The notes under the pieces: model-generated
The model's database searches: none
The model's input: the letters and a program-made list of their open reading frames with translations, nothing else
Told to the model about the DNA's origin: nothing
Shown: piece after piece, positions 1-8,237 of the stretch
Layout of the letters: every line of letters begins with the position of its first letter
Numbering within the stretch: position 1 is the first letter of the stretch
Made by a program: the position numbers and the translations under genes
NCBI RefSeq assembly: GCF_014174475.1
Contig: NZ_JACJUD010000002.1
Span: 296,323 to 360,322, forward strand
DNA length: 64,000 nucleotides
Direction: 5' to 3'
Source: Aquipseudomonas ullengensis
GTDB lineage: Bacteria; Pseudomonadota; Gammaproteobacteria; Pseudomonadales; Pseudomonadaceae

Positions 1-1
1 G

Positions 2-295
2 TCGCTGTCCTACACCGGCAAGCACGGCGCCAATGGCGTTTGCGCCGAGACCAAGGCTGGCGCGGCAAGCACTGCCTCGCCGACGGCCAAGGCTGAGGCA
101 GCCTGCCTGGCCGCAGTGGCCAAGAGCACCAATGTCGAACAGGCCAAACTGAAGGTGACCGATGTGCTGACTGCCGAGGCCGGCGTCGGTGTCACCATCG
201 AGGTGCCCGGCGCAGATGCCCCCTGGTCGTGCCTGTCCAGCCCTGAAGGCAAGGTGCAGGGCGCCAGCTACACCGGCTCCGAAGGCGCGCTTTGA
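2..295 (+). CDS. 3' end of a secreted or exported conserved protein (partial)
   Basis: The frame is open from the window edge and stops at a TGA at 293-295, leaving 97 residues. The fragment is rich in Ala, Gly, Lys and Thr and has three cysteines (GVCAET, AACLAA, WSCLSS). A short motif, SYTG, occurs near both ends. There is no membrane segment. The composition looks like a periplasmic or surface protein, but I do not recognise the family. The 5' part lies outside the window, so a signal peptide cannot be checked. Codon use is typical of the neighbouring genes. The convergent rhlG gene ends 33 bp downstream. Confidence 0.6.
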   Translation, partial: SLSYTGKHGANGVCAETKAGAASTASPTAKAEAACLAAVAKSTNVEQAKLKVTDVLTAEAGVGVTIEVPGADAPWSCLSSPEGKVQGASYTGSEGAL

Positions 296-328
296 GGCTT
301 GCCTTGCGCCTGCACTAGCAGGCGCTCC

Positions 329-1099
329 TTACAGGCTGAAACCACCGTCGATGGGAATAATGGCGCCGGTCATGTAGGCACCCGCCGTGCTCGCCAGGCT
401 GATGGCCAGGGCGGACATTTCCTCTTCGCGGCCCCAGCGCTTCATCGGGATCACCGCCGTGTCCTCGGCCATGGCGGCTTCGTCCTGGGCGATATGGCGG
501 GTCATCTTGCTCGGGAAGCGGCCGGGAGCGATGACGTTGACGTTGATGTGCTCGCCAACCAGTTCGCGGGCCAGCATGCGCGACAGCTGGTGCAGTGCCG
601 CCTTACTCGGGCCATAGGCATAGGCCTGTTCGCCGAACGAGGTGATGCCGGCCACCGAGCCGATGTTGATGATCCGCGCCGGGTTCTGCTCGCTGCCGGA
701 CTTGCGCAGCAGTGGCAGCAGTTGCTGGATGCAGCTGAACACCGAGGTCACGTTGAGTTGCATGACCTTCTCCCAGCCCTTCACCGGGTAGCTCTCCAGC
801 GGTGCGCCCCAGCTGGTGCCGGCGTTGTTGACCAGGATGTCGAGCTGGCCGAGGCGCGCGCCCAGTTCGGCGGCCAATGCCTTGGCGCCTTCTTCACTGG
901 ACAGGTCGGCGGCCAGGCCGATGCATTCGCCATACACCGACAGTTCTTCGGCAGCCTGGATGCACGCGGCGCCATCACGGGCGCAGATGAACACCCGCGC
1001 GCCAGCTTCGAGGAAGCCCTGGGCGATCATCCGGCCGATGCCACGGGTGCCGCCGGTAACCAGCGCGGTGCGGCCTTGCAGGCTGAAATAGGAGTGCAT
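329..1099 (-). CDS. rhlG: RhlG-type beta-ketoacyl reductase (SDR family)
   Basis: This 256-aa protein is a classical short-chain dehydrogenase. It has the NADP-binding TGGTRGIG near residue 15, the NNAG motif, and the YxxxK catalytic pair in YGPSKAAL, and it ends in PIDGGFSL. From memory of the P. aeruginosa protein, the match is close along the whole length (MHxYFSLxGR start, ESYPVKGWEKVMQLNVTSVF core, NVIAPGRFPSKMTRHI), so I call it RhlG. RhlG reduces 3-ketoacyl intermediates and has been linked to rhamnolipid precursor and PHA metabolism, although its exact substrate is debated. The start at 1099 has AGGA 8 nt upstream. DUF3820 lies upstream on the same strand. phaG (44095-44976), which draws on the same 3-hydroxyacyl pool, is elsewhere in the window. 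Confidence 0.88.
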   Translation of the reverse strand: MHSYFSLQGRTALVTGGTRGIGRMIAQGFLEAGARVFICARDGAACIQAAEELSVYGECIGLAADLSSEEGAKALAAELGARLGQLDILVNNAGTSWGAPLESYPVKGWEKVMQLNVTSVFSCIQQLLPLLRKSGSEQNPARIINIGSVAGITSFGEQAYAYGPSKAALHQLSRMLARELVGEHINVNVIAPGRFPSKMTRHIAQDEAAMAEDTAVIPMKRWGREEEMSALAISLASTAGAYMTGAIIPIDGGFSL

Positions 1100-1197
1100 G
1101 GAAGAGTCCTCGGGCAGGTTGGGAAGGCCCTAACCCTAATCGCCCGCAGGATCTGGATGAAGCGCGATCTGGCGTTATTGTCCCGGGGAATGCCGTG

Positions 1198-1422
1198 CTA
1201 TTGGCGAGGCGGGCGCTGGCGCAGCGGGTCGAGCAGCGGCTTGAGGCCGTTGTGGTCGATCTCCTGCATCAGGGCCAGAAGGCGGCCGATCTCGCCGTTG
1301 GGGAAACCTTCACGGGCGAACCAGTTGAGGTAGTGGCCGGGCAGGTCGGCGATCAGGCGGTCTTTGTACTTGCCGAAAGGCATGGTGCGGGTGACCAGCA
1401 GCAGGAGGTCTTCGGGTTTCAT
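1198..1422 (-). CDS. DUF3820 family protein
   Basis: A 74-aa protein starting MKPEDLLLLVTRTMPFGKYK. The MPFGKYK motif followed by IADLPGHYLNWFAREGFP is the signature of DUF3820, a small family near exonuclease-associated proteins with no settled function. The frame stays open upstream to 1731, but that extension runs through the inverted-repeat element at 1509-1776, so the ATG at 1422 is chosen. It lies upstream of rhlG on the same strand with a gap of about 100 bp, so co-transcription is possible but not shown. Confidence 0.75.
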   Translation of the reverse strand: MKPEDLLLLVTRTMPFGKYKDRLIADLPGHYLNWFAREGFPNGEIGRLLALMQEIDHNGLKPLLDPLRQRPPRQ

Positions 1423-1508
1423 CGGTGGGCCAGGTCGCGCAAGGGAATAGGCAGCGAGGATAAGGTGCTGGCGCCGCGTGGCCAAGGGCAGGCCGTCACT
1501 GTAGGCTC

Positions 1509-1776
1509 TAGGGCCTGTTAAGGCTTCGGCGCACACCGCGTTGCTGCGCCAAATCGCGCCAGGCAAGACGCGGGACGCAGGTAATGGTGATCCCTTGCCA
1601 AGTCCCGCAACGCCGCATGGCGCGATTTGGCGCGTAACCCGAAGGGACGGGCCAGTTTTTGCGCGGAACGTCGTTACTCGACGGCTCATTTGGACGACCA
1701 AACTTCGCGTCTCGCGCCTAGCTCCGCGCAAAAACTTGCTCCGTCGCGGTGCGCGCCGAAGCCTTAACAGGCCCTA
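1509..1776. mobile_element. MITE-like element with 32-bp terminal inverted repeats and nested hairpins
   Basis: The ends, 1509-1540 and 1745-1776, are inverted repeats that match at 31 of 32 positions; the outer 24 are perfect and begin TAGGGCCTGTTAAG. Two further perfect inverted repeats lie inside: 1546-1561 with 1618-1633 (16 bp) and 1655-1667 with 1723-1735 (13 bp). If the outermost TA is the duplicated target, the insertion resembles IS630/Tc1-type TA targeting. No open frame inside looks like a transposase, so the element would be non-autonomous. It sits between the divergent DUF3820 and dgt genes and ends 24 bp before the dgt start, so it may supply or separate regulatory sequence for both. 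Confidence 0.75.
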
Positions 1777-1800
1777 ACAATTGGCGAAGGGAGTGGGTGA

Positions 1801-3270
1801 GTGGATTTCAAGGCGAAGATTTCCCTGCGGCGTCCGCGTGACAGTGGCGAGTTGCCCGAAGGGTACGGCGCGGCCTGGCTGGACGAACTGATCGAACGGC
1901 TGGAAAGCGACCGCGGACGCATCATCAATTCAGCCGCCGTGCGCCGCCTGCAGCAGAAGACCCAGGTCTTCCCGCTGGAGCGCAACGCCGCCGTGCGCAG
2001 TCGCCTGACCCACTCGCTGGAAGTGCAACAGGTCGGTCGCCATATCGTGCGCACGCTGTTCCGCAAGCTCGGCCCGCGTGCGGCGGAGCATGGCCTCGAC
2101 GGCCTCGACGGCGCGCTGGAAACCCTGGTGGAAATGGCCTGCCTGACCCACGACGTGGGCAATCCACCGTTCGGCCACTTCGGCGAGTTTGCCATTGGCG
2201 ACTGGTGCGCCCGTCACCTCGACGGGCTGTTCGCCGCTGCGGTGCCAACGCCGAGTGACGCCGAGTTGCGCCAGCGCATGCTGGTCGACCTCAGCGCCTT
2301 CGAGGGCAATGCCCAGGCCATCCGCCTGGTGCATCGTTTGCACCGGATGAACCTCACCTACAGCCAGACCGCGTGCATGCTCAAGTACGTGCGTGCGGCG
2401 CATCAGCCACGCCCGCCCAAAGGCAGCGACGGCGCCTACCTGCGCAAGAAACCCGGCTTCTACCTGGGCGAGCAGGATTTTGTCGAAGGGTTGTGGCAGG
2501 CCTTGGGCATGGCGCCGCAGACGCGCTACCCGCTGGTCTATGTGATGGAGGCGGCGGACGATATTTCCTACTGCCTGGCGGATCTGGAAGATGCAGTGGT
2601 CAAGGGCATCCTCGACCTGGAGCGGCTCAGCGCCTTGCTGCGCGAGACCTTCCAGCGCAGCAAACCGCTGGATACACCGATCGACAGTCGTGGCCGCAGT
2701 TTCGACGAGCTGCTCGGCGATGCCCAGGCGCGCGCCCAGGCCGAGCCGGTGGACAAGGTTGGCCAGTTCTTCATTCGCCTGCGGGTGAACCTGATCCACC
2801 CGCTGGTGCAGCACGCGGCCGAGCAGTTCATCGAACAGCTCGACGCGGTATTCGCCGGCACTCTCGACCGCGCGCTGCTGGAGGACGACAGCGCCGCCTG
2901 CGCGGTGGTGCAGACCTTCAAGACCGTCGGCGCCGAGCATGTGTTCTGCCACCGCGAGGTGGACACCCTGCAACTGCAGGGGCTGCGCATCCTCCAGGGC
3001 TTGCTCGATGCCTACGGCGCGCTGCTGACGGTAGATGGCGAGGCATTCCAGGCCATGCTCGAGGGTCGTGGTCGCGCCGACCTGCGCATGCTGCTGCGAC
3101 GCCTGCCGACCCACCTGCTCAGCGCCTACCGCGAGGCATTGACGCAAGAGCAGGGCAGCGATGCGCCACTCTGGGAGTTCTACCACCGCACCCGCCTGCT
3201 GCTGGACTTCGTCAGCGGCCTGACCGATCAGCTGGCGCAGGATGAGTACCAGGTGCTGATGGCGCTTTGA
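1801..3270 (+). CDS. dgt: Deoxyguanosinetriphosphate triphosphohydrolase (dGTPase, HD superfamily)
   Basis: This 489-aa HD-domain phosphohydrolase splits dGTP to deoxyguanosine and tripolyphosphate in the cytoplasm. The metal ligands are visible as the H in RSRLTHSLEV and the HD pair in LTHDVGNPPFGHFGE; a further conserved helix carries YVMEAADDISYCLADLED. The length and the RRLQQKTQVFPLE segment near residue 50 match Pseudomonas Dgt. The start is GTG at 1801, with GGGAG 8 nt upstream, just outside the right end of the MITE-like element. There is no obvious partner gene. It ends in a region of hairpin repeats and probably uses the shared terminator at 3553-3586. Confidence 0.9.
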   Translation: MDFKAKISLRRPRDSGELPEGYGAAWLDELIERLESDRGRIINSAAVRRLQQKTQVFPLERNAAVRSRLTHSLEVQQVGRHIVRTLFRKLGPRAAEHGLDGLDGALETLVEMACLTHDVGNPPFGHFGEFAIGDWCARHLDGLFAAAVPTPSDAELRQRMLVDLSAFEGNAQAIRLVHRLHRMNLTYSQTACMLKYVRAAHQPRPPKGSDGAYLRKKPGFYLGEQDFVEGLWQALGMAPQTRYPLVYVMEAADDISYCLADLEDAVVKGILDLERLSALLRETFQRSKPLDTPIDSRGRSFDELLGDAQARAQAEPVDKVGQFFIRLRVNLIHPLVQHAAEQFIEQLDAVFAGTLDRALLEDDSAACAVVQTFKTVGAEHVFCHREVDTLQLQGLRILQGLLDAYGALLTVDGEAFQAMLEGRGRADLRMLLRRLPTHLLSAYREALTQEQGSDAPLWEFYHRTRLLLDFVSGLTDQLAQDEYQVLMAL

Positions 3271-3292
3271 GCGTTAAGTCGCAGCCCCGTAG

Positions 3293-3491
3293 GGTGGACA
3301 ACGCGAAGCTTGTCCACCGGGATTGGTCGGCGGTACATCGCTCAAGGAAGAGGGGGCATAGCTCTACCCACTTCAATCGGTCGCACGTACAACGCTGTGC
3401 GAGGTGGCCGGGAATAATCGGCGGTGGAAAACGCTTCGCGGTTTTCCACCCTACACACTACGCGGTAGCCCGGACTGAAGTCCGGGCTACC
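3293..3491. repeat. Cluster of three palindromic repeats between dgt and ahpF
   Basis: The 330-bp gap after dgt has no gene. It contains three clean hairpins: 3293-3301 with 3310-3318 (9 bp, GGTGGACAA type), 3423-3432 with 3441-3450 (10 bp, GGTGGAAAAC type), and 3464-3476 with 3479-3491 (13 bp with a 2-nt loop, GGTAGCCCGGACT type). These resemble the dispersed extragenic palindromes common in pseudomonad genomes. They may affect mRNA 3' ends, but nothing here shows that directly. Confidence 0.7.
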
Positions 3492-3552
3492 GGTGTCGCT
3501 GTGGCTCTTAATTTCCCGCCTGGTTCTAAGAAACGCTTTTTCGGACAGGCAT

Positions 3553-3586
3553 AAAAAAGCCGGGTCTCTCGCGAGCCCGGCTTTTT
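3553..3586. terminator. Bidirectional rho-independent terminator between dgt and ahpF
   Basis: An AAAAAAGCCGGG...CCCGGCTTTTT stem-loop, with an A-run on one side and a T-run on the other, lies 17 bp after the ahpF stop on the minus strand and also faces dgt. It can serve both convergent genes. Confidence 0.85.
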
Positions 3587-3602
3587 CGTTACGGCGCCGT
3601 GA

Positions 3603-5159
3603 TCAGCTGGTGCGGATCAAGTGGTCGAAGGCGCTCAGCGAGGCCTTCGAGCCTTCGCCCATGGCGATGACGATCTGCTTGTACGGCACGGTGGTCACGT
3701 CGCCGGCGGCGAACACGCCGGGGATGTTGGTGGCACCCTTGGCGTCGACGATGATCTCGCCGAAGCGGCTCAGCTCCACGCTGCCTTTCAGCCAGTCGCT
3801 GTTGGGCAGCAGGCCGATCTGCACGAAGATGCCTTCCAGTTCGACCGTGTGCAGTTCTTCGCTGGTGCGGTCCTTGTAGACCAGGCCATTGACCTTCTGC
3901 CCGTCGCCTTTGACCTCGGTGGTCTGGGCGCTCTTGATCACGGTGACGTTAGGCAGGCTGTACAGCTTCTTCTGCAGCACGGCGTCGGCACGCAGGGTGT
4001 CGGCGAATTCCAGCAGGGTGACGTGGGCGACCAGGCCGGCCAGGTCGATTGCCGCTTCCACGCCGGAGTTGCCGCCGCCGATCACCGCCACGCGCTTGCC
4101 CTTGAACAGCGGGCCGTCGCAGTGTGGGCAGAAGCACACGCCCTTGGCCTTGTATTCCTGCTCGCCGGGTACGCCCATCTCACGCCAGCGCGCGCCGGTG
4201 GAGAGGATCACGGTCTTGGCCTTGAGGCTGGCGCCGTTTTCGAACTTCACCTCGTGCAGGCCGCCTTCACTGCTGGCCGGAACCAGGGCGCTGGCGCGTT
4301 GCAGGTTCATGATGTCGACTTCGTATTCGCGCACATGCTCTTCCAGGGCGCGGACCAGTTTCGGGCCTTCGGTTTCCTTCACCGAGATGAAGTTCTCGAT
4401 GGACATGGTGTCGAGCACCTGGCCACCGAAGCGCTCGGCGGCGATGGCGGTACGGATGCCTTTACGCGCGGCGTAGATGGCCGCCGCGGCGCCGGCCGGG
4501 CCGCCACCGATCACCAGCACATCGAAGGCAGGCTTGGCGCTCATCTTCTCGGCGTCACGGCTACCGGCTTTGGTGTCGATCTTGGCGAGGATTTCCTTCA
4601 CTTCCATGCGGCCCGAGGCGAACACTTCGCCGTTCAGGTAGATGCTCGGCACAGCCATGACCTGGCGGCGCTCGACTTCTTCCTGGAACAGCGCGCCGTC
4701 GATGGAGACGTTGCGGATGTTGGGGTTGAGCACGGCCATCAGGTTCAGCGCCTGGACCACGTCCGGGCAGTTCTGGCAGGACAGCGAGAAGTAGGTTTCG
4801 AACTCGAACGTACCTTCGATGGCCTGGATCTGCGCGATGGTCTCAGCGTCCAGCTTGGACGGGTGGCCACCGACCTGCAGCAGGGCCAGCACCAGCGAGG
4901 TGAACTCGTGGCCCATGGGGATACCGGCGAAGGCAACGCCGATATCGGCGCCCGGGCGAACCAGGGCGAAGGACGGACGGCGGGCATCGCTGCCGTCGGT
5001 CTTGAGGGTGATCTTGTCGGTCAGGCCGACGATGTCTTGCAGCAGTCCGAGCAGTTCCTGGGACTTTTCGCCGTCATCGAGGGAGGCGACGATCTCGAAC
5101 GGCTGGGTGACCTTCTCGAGGTAGGCCTGCAACTGGGTTTTAAGAGTGGCATCCAACAT
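3603..5159 (-). CDS. ahpF: Alkyl hydroperoxide reductase subunit F
   Basis: This 518-aa flavoprotein passes electrons from NAD(P)H to the peroxiredoxin AhpC. The N-terminal half holds the tandem thioredoxin-like domain with its redox pair in SCQNCPD (about residue 130). The FAD-binding [12 protein letters not shown] follows near residue 217, the second redox pair is CPHC in CFCPHCDGP, and a second dinucleotide fold starts [12 protein letters not shown]. Length matches the family (about 520 aa). The start [10 protein letters not shown] at 5159 is preferred to an upstream in-frame ATG at 5195, which overlaps the ahpC terminator. It lies downstream of ahpC on the same strand, separated by a terminator that may lower ahpF relative to ahpC. 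Confidence 0.95.
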   Translation of the reverse strand: MLDATLKTQLQAYLEKVTQPFEIVASLDDGEKSQELLGLLQDIVGLTDKITLKTDGSDARRPSFALVRPGADIGVAFAGIPMGHEFTSLVLALLQVGGHPSKLDAETIAQIQAIEGTFEFETYFSLSCQNCPDVVQALNLMAVLNPNIRNVSIDGALFQEEVERRQVMAVPSIYLNGEVFASGRMEVKEILAKIDTKAGSRDAEKMSAKPAFDVLVIGGGPAGAAAAIYAARKGIRTAIAAERFGGQVLDTMSIENFISVKETEGPKLVRALEEHVREYEVDIMNLQRASALVPASSEGGLHEVKFENGASLKAKTVILSTGARWREMGVPGEQEYKAKGVCFCPHCDGPLFKGKRVAVIGGGNSGVEAAIDLAGLVAHVTLLEFADTLRADAVLQKKLYSLPNVTVIKSAQTTEVKGDGQKVNGLVYKDRTSEELHTVELEGIFVQIGLLPNSDWLKGSVELSRFGEIIVDAKGATNIPGVFAAGDVTTVPYKQIVIAMGEGSKASLSAFDHLIRTS

Positions 5160-5195
5160 GACGGGGTTCCTTTTTGACGAATTGCGGACAAACAA

Positions 5196-5222
5196 ACGCC
5201 CGGGCGGATCGCGCCCGGGCGT
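5196..5222 (-). terminator. Intercistronic terminator after ahpC
   Basis: A perfect 11-bp stem (5196-5206 with 5212-5222, ACGCCCGGGCG) followed on the minus strand by a T-rich GTTTGTTTG tract. It lies between the ahpC stop and the ahpF start, so it is likely a leaky attenuator within an ahpCF unit. Confidence 0.75.
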
Positions 5223-5294
5223 TCGGGCACTTGCGGCTGGGTCTCAGCCGGCAAAGCGCAAGGCGGATGGGGCCTTGGCGGCCCCAGGCAGATC

Positions 5295-5858
5295 TTAGAT
5301 CTTGCCTACGAGGTCCAGCGAAGGAGCCAGGGTCTTCTCGCCTTCTTTCCACTTGGCCGGGCAAACCTGGCCCGGGTTAGCGGCGGTGTACTGAGCTGCT
5401 TTCAGCTTGCGCAGGGTCTCGGAGACGTCGCGAGCGATTTCGTTGGAGTGGATTTCCACGGTCTTGATCACGCCTTCCGGGTTGATCACGAAGGTGCCGC
5501 GCAGGGCCAGGCCTTCTTCCGGGATGTGCACGCCGAAAGCGTTGGTCAGCTGGTGAGTCGGGTCACCGATCAGCGGGAACTGAGCCTTGCCAACGGCAGG
5601 CGAAGTTTCGTGCCAGACCTTGTGCGAGAAGTGGGTGTCGGTGGTGACGATGTACACCTCGGTACCGGCCTTCTGGAACTCGGCGTAGTTGTTGGCGGCG
5701 TCTTCGATTTCGGTCGGGCAGTTGAAGGTGAAGGCTGCCGGCATGAAGATCAGCACCGACCACTTGCCCTTCAGGGACTGCTCGGTCACTTCGATGAATT
5801 CGCCGTTGTGGAAAGCGTTGGCTTTGAAAGGCTGAACTTGGGTATTGATGAGGTTCAT
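5295..5858 (-). CDS. ahpC: Alkyl hydroperoxide reductase subunit C (2-Cys peroxiredoxin)
   Basis: A 187-aa typical 2-Cys peroxiredoxin that reduces H2O2 and organic peroxides and is recycled by AhpF. The peroxidatic cysteine is in AFTFNCPTEIE (about residue 47) and the resolving cysteine in NPGQVCPAKW (about residue 166). The start is MNLINTQVQPF at 5858 with AAGGAGTTCACTG upstream, a strong ribosome binding site. An in-frame extension to 5948 has no such site. OxyR control is usual for this gene; I saw ATAG-like half-sites near 5970-6000 but could not fit the full four-part spacing. Confidence 0.96.
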   Translation of the reverse strand: MNLINTQVQPFKANAFHNGEFIEVTEQSLKGKWSVLIFMPAAFTFNCPTEIEDAANNYAEFQKAGTEVYIVTTDTHFSHKVWHETSPAVGKAQFPLIGDPTHQLTNAFGVHIPEEGLALRGTFVINPEGVIKTVEIHSNEIARDVSETLRKLKAAQYTAANPGQVCPAKWKEGEKTLAPSLDLVGKI

Positions 5859-6001
5859 CAGTGAACTCCTTAGGGGGGTTGGTAACTTGATGCTGGGCAT
5901 ACTAACCGCATGCGCCGTAATCGCTAAATTGAATGAAGGCATGAGCACGATTGGCTAGGTCTATCTGCCTTCATCTAAAAGGTGGCAGTTATCTATGACA
6001 A

Positions 6002-6613
6002 TCAACCAACGACTTGTAGTTGTGGGTGGCGCTCGCGGTACTGCTCGAAAATGTATTGGCGCACGCGCTCGCGATGCTCGCGGTGGTTGAGCAACAGGCG
6101 GTAGGCCGCTTGTTGCGGGCCTGCAGGGCGGATGCGCAGGCCGTTGATCGCCATGGGTTCATGCCCGGGCAACGGTAGCCACAGGCAGAACTGCTCGGGC
6201 AGATCGCCCTCACCTTCCTGGCTCAGTAGCAGGCTGCCGGGAGAAATCTCGTTGACCCGCAAGGACGTGGCCGCGCCATGTTCATCGAGCAGGTACAGCG
6301 CTTGCGGCAGGTTCAGGCGCCAGGGGCGGCGGATGATACCGTCTTCGAAGATGCTCGGTGCGCCCAGTTCCAGTTGCAGGTTGTGCATCTCGTCTTCGAC
6401 CAGTTGCAGCGGGAAGGCCATGCGGTAGTTGCCCAGCTGGGCTTCCAGGCTCAGCTGCGCATGCTGGCCGAGGCGGCTGAACAGGGCGTTGGCCAGCGGG
6501 CCACCATCGACGGTGAAAGTTGGGCTGTGCAGGGTTTTGCCGCTCAACTGGTTGTCGTAGAGGTGGCTGATGAAGTCCAGTTCTTCACCGGACAGGGTGC
6601 TGTGCTCGGACAT
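6002..6613 (-). CDS. PilZ-like domain protein (uncharacterised)
   Basis: A 203-aa soluble protein with no signal peptide or membrane helix. The middle carries IRRPWRLNLP followed about 25 residues later by VNEISPGSL, which fits the two-part PilZ pattern (RxxxR, then DxSxxG) in a degenerate form: the aspartate is Glu and the last Gly is Ser. It may therefore bind c-di-GMP weakly or not at all. The C-terminus is rich in Arg and Glu. The start at 6613 has AGGAGG 6 nt upstream. The next upstream gene on the same strand encodes a LOV protein, 58 bp away. Confidence 0.55.
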   Translation of the reverse strand: MSEHSTLSGEELDFISHLYDNQLSGKTLHSPTFTVDGGPLANALFSRLGQHAQLSLEAQLGNYRMAFPLQLVEDEMHNLQLELGAPSIFEDGIIRRPWRLNLPQALYLLDEHGAATSLRVNEISPGSLLLSQEGEGDLPEQFCLWLPLPGHEPMAINGLRIRPAGPQQAAYRLLLNHREHRERVRQYIFEQYRERHPQLQVVG

Positions 6614-6671
6614 GCAGGCCTCCTGCGAGGCGGGGAACAGGAAGTAGCAAGCAATAAATACGCCTGGCGGC

Positions 6672-7121
6672 CTAGCCGGCCGTCAGCCTTGCGAGCTCGG
6701 CTTTCAGACCACGAACCTCGGCCTCTAGTTCCCGCACCCGCTGCTTGGCTTCGACTTCATCACTGACGTCCTTCTGGATGCCGATGAAGTAGGTGAGCTG
6801 GTCGCCGGCGTTGAACACCGGGGTGATCGACAGCTCGTTCCAGAACGCGCTGCCATCCTTGCGGTAGTTGCGGATGATCTGCCGACACGGCTTCTGCGTG
6901 CGGATGGCCTCGCGGATGGCTGCCAGGCCCAGTTGATTGTGGTCGTCGCCCTGCAGGAAGCGGCAGTCCTGGTAGAGGATGTCGTCACGCACGTAGCCGG
7001 TCAGGCGCTCGAAGGCGGCGTTGGCGTAGATCAGGATGTTGTCTTCGCCTTCCTGTTCGGCCACCACGATGCCGTCGTTGGAGGCGTCCACCACCAGTTG
7101 CAAGAGCTTGGCATTGATCAT
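6672..7121 (-). CDS. Short LOV-domain blue-light photoreceptor
   Basis: A 149-aa protein consisting of one LOV/PAS core and a C-terminal coiled helix, with no fused effector. The flavin-adduct cysteine is in DCRFLQG (about residue 53), followed by the flavin-contacting RNYRKDGSAFWNEL and ending the core with YFIGIQKDVS. Sequence and size match the short LOV proteins of P. putida (PpSB1-LOV/PpSB2-LOV) as I remember them. In P. putida such proteins work with LitR-type MerR regulators to switch on light-induced genes; a LitR-like gene lies at 18895-19836. The start at 7121 has only a weak ribosome binding site. It is divergent from the flavodoxin gene. Confidence 0.88.
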   Translation of the reverse strand: MINAKLLQLVVDASNDGIVVAEQEGEDNILIYANAAFERLTGYVRDDILYQDCRFLQGDDHNQLGLAAIREAIRTQKPCRQIIRNYRKDGSAFWNELSITPVFNAGDQLTYFIGIQKDVSDEVEAKQRVRELEAEVRGLKAELARLTAG

Positions 7122-7224
7122 CGTGCAGGTTCCCTGTTCATGTGCGCTGCAGTTTATGGCATCCCGATGGGCCGTTCACTTGCGGCATAATGCGAGACAT
7201 TATCAATCTGTTGCGGAGTCATTC

Positions 7225-7674
7225 ATGAAAGTCGCCATTCTCTCCGGTTCGGTCTATGGAGCCGCCGAGGAAGTCGCCCAGCGCGCTGTTGAGGTGCTCA
7301 AATCCGCCGGTTTCGAGCCATGGCACAAAGCTGGTGCAAGCCTCGATGAGGTTCTGGCCTTTGCTCCCGAGGCGGTCCTGGTGGTGACCTCGACCACCGG
7401 TATGGGTGAGCTGCCGGGCAACCTGCAGGATCTGTATTACACCCTGCGTGACCGTTTCCCGGCGTGGAGCGGTTTGCCGGCCGGCGTCGTCGCCCTGGGC
7501 GATTCCAGCTACGACGTGTTCTGTGGTGGCGGCGAGCAGATGCGCGAGTTGCTGCTGGAGCTGGGCATGCGTGAAGCGCTGCCGATGCTGCGCCTGGACG
7601 CCAGCGAGTCGGTCACCCCGGAAGACGACGCCCAGCCGTGGCTGGCCGAGTTCGCCGAGGCGTTGAGCGCCTGA
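7225..7674 (+). CDS. Flavodoxin (MioC-like)
   Basis: A 149-aa flavodoxin. The FMN phosphate loop is at the N-terminus (ILSGSVYGAAEEVA), and the two isoalloxazine loops are TSTTGMGELPGN and LGDSSYDVFCGG. It would carry single electrons between reductases and acceptors in the cytoplasm. The short length, without the long-chain insertion, resembles MioC/YqcA-type proteins. The stop codon overlaps the start of the next gene (TGATG), so the two are translationally coupled. The divergent LOV gene is about 100 bp away. Confidence 0.88.
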   Translation: MKVAILSGSVYGAAEEVAQRAVEVLKSAGFEPWHKAGASLDEVLAFAPEAVLVVTSTTGMGELPGNLQDLYYTLRDRFPAWSGLPAGVVALGDSSYDVFCGGGEQMRELLLELGMREALPMLRLDASESVTPEDDAQPWLAEFAEALSA

Positions 7675-8141
7675 TGCACCCGCGCGCGGCCGAGTTGATC
7701 CGCGAGCTACAGCTGGCGGAGCACCCGGAGGGCGGCTACTACCGGCGCCTGTTCACCTCGGCCCAGCGCCAGGCGGATGGCCGCGCGGTCTCCAGCTCGA
7801 TCCTGTTCCTCCTGCCGGCTGGGGTGGTGGGGCGCTGGCATCGGGTCGATGCCGACGAGCTGTGGCACTTCTACGAAGGTGATCCGCTTGAGCTGCTGGT
7901 CGCCGAAGCCCCCGACAACCTGTGCAGCCTGCGCCTCGGCCCGGTCGCCGATGGGCAGATGCCGCAGCAGGTGGTGCCGGCCCAGGCTTGGCAGGCGGCG
8001 CGTAGCACCGGGGCGTTCACCCTGGTTGGCTGTACCGTGGCGCCGGAGTTCCAGTTCGAGGGTTTTCGCCTGCTCGCCAACGATCCACTGGCGCAACGCC
8101 AATGGCCGCGATTGGCGGCGGACTATCCCGAGCTGGTGTGA
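7674..8141 (+). CDS. Cupin-fold protein, DUF985 family
   Basis: A 155-aa single-domain cupin. The family pattern is visible as LAEHPEGGYYRRLF near residue 13, SSSILFLLP, WHRVDADELWHFYEGD, and VGCTVAPEFQFEGFRL near the C-terminus. DUF985 proteins bind small ligands and have no agreed function. The ATG overlaps the flavodoxin stop by one base, which indicates coupled expression. Confidence 0.82.
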   Translation: MHPRAAELIRELQLAEHPEGGYYRRLFTSAQRQADGRAVSSSILFLLPAGVVGRWHRVDADELWHFYEGDPLELLVAEAPDNLCSLRLGPVADGQMPQQVVPAQAWQAARSTGAFTLVGCTVAPEFQFEGFRLLANDPLAQRQWPRLAADYPELV

Positions 8142-8237
8142 CCTGCTGGGTCACTAAGCTGGCCTGCAAGGCGACTACCGGTGGCATGGCTTGCCACTAG
8201 ACTCATCGGCACAACAACAAGTGCCGAGGTAACCGCC

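Noticed and set aside
1423..1731. N-terminal extension of the DUF3820 protein
   Set aside because: It would be encoded by the MITE-like inverted repeats and does not resemble protein sequence of the family.
5960..6001. OxyR binding site upstream of ahpC
   Set aside because: ATAG-like half-sites are present but do not fit the four-part ATAG-N7-CTAT spacing, so I did not call a site.
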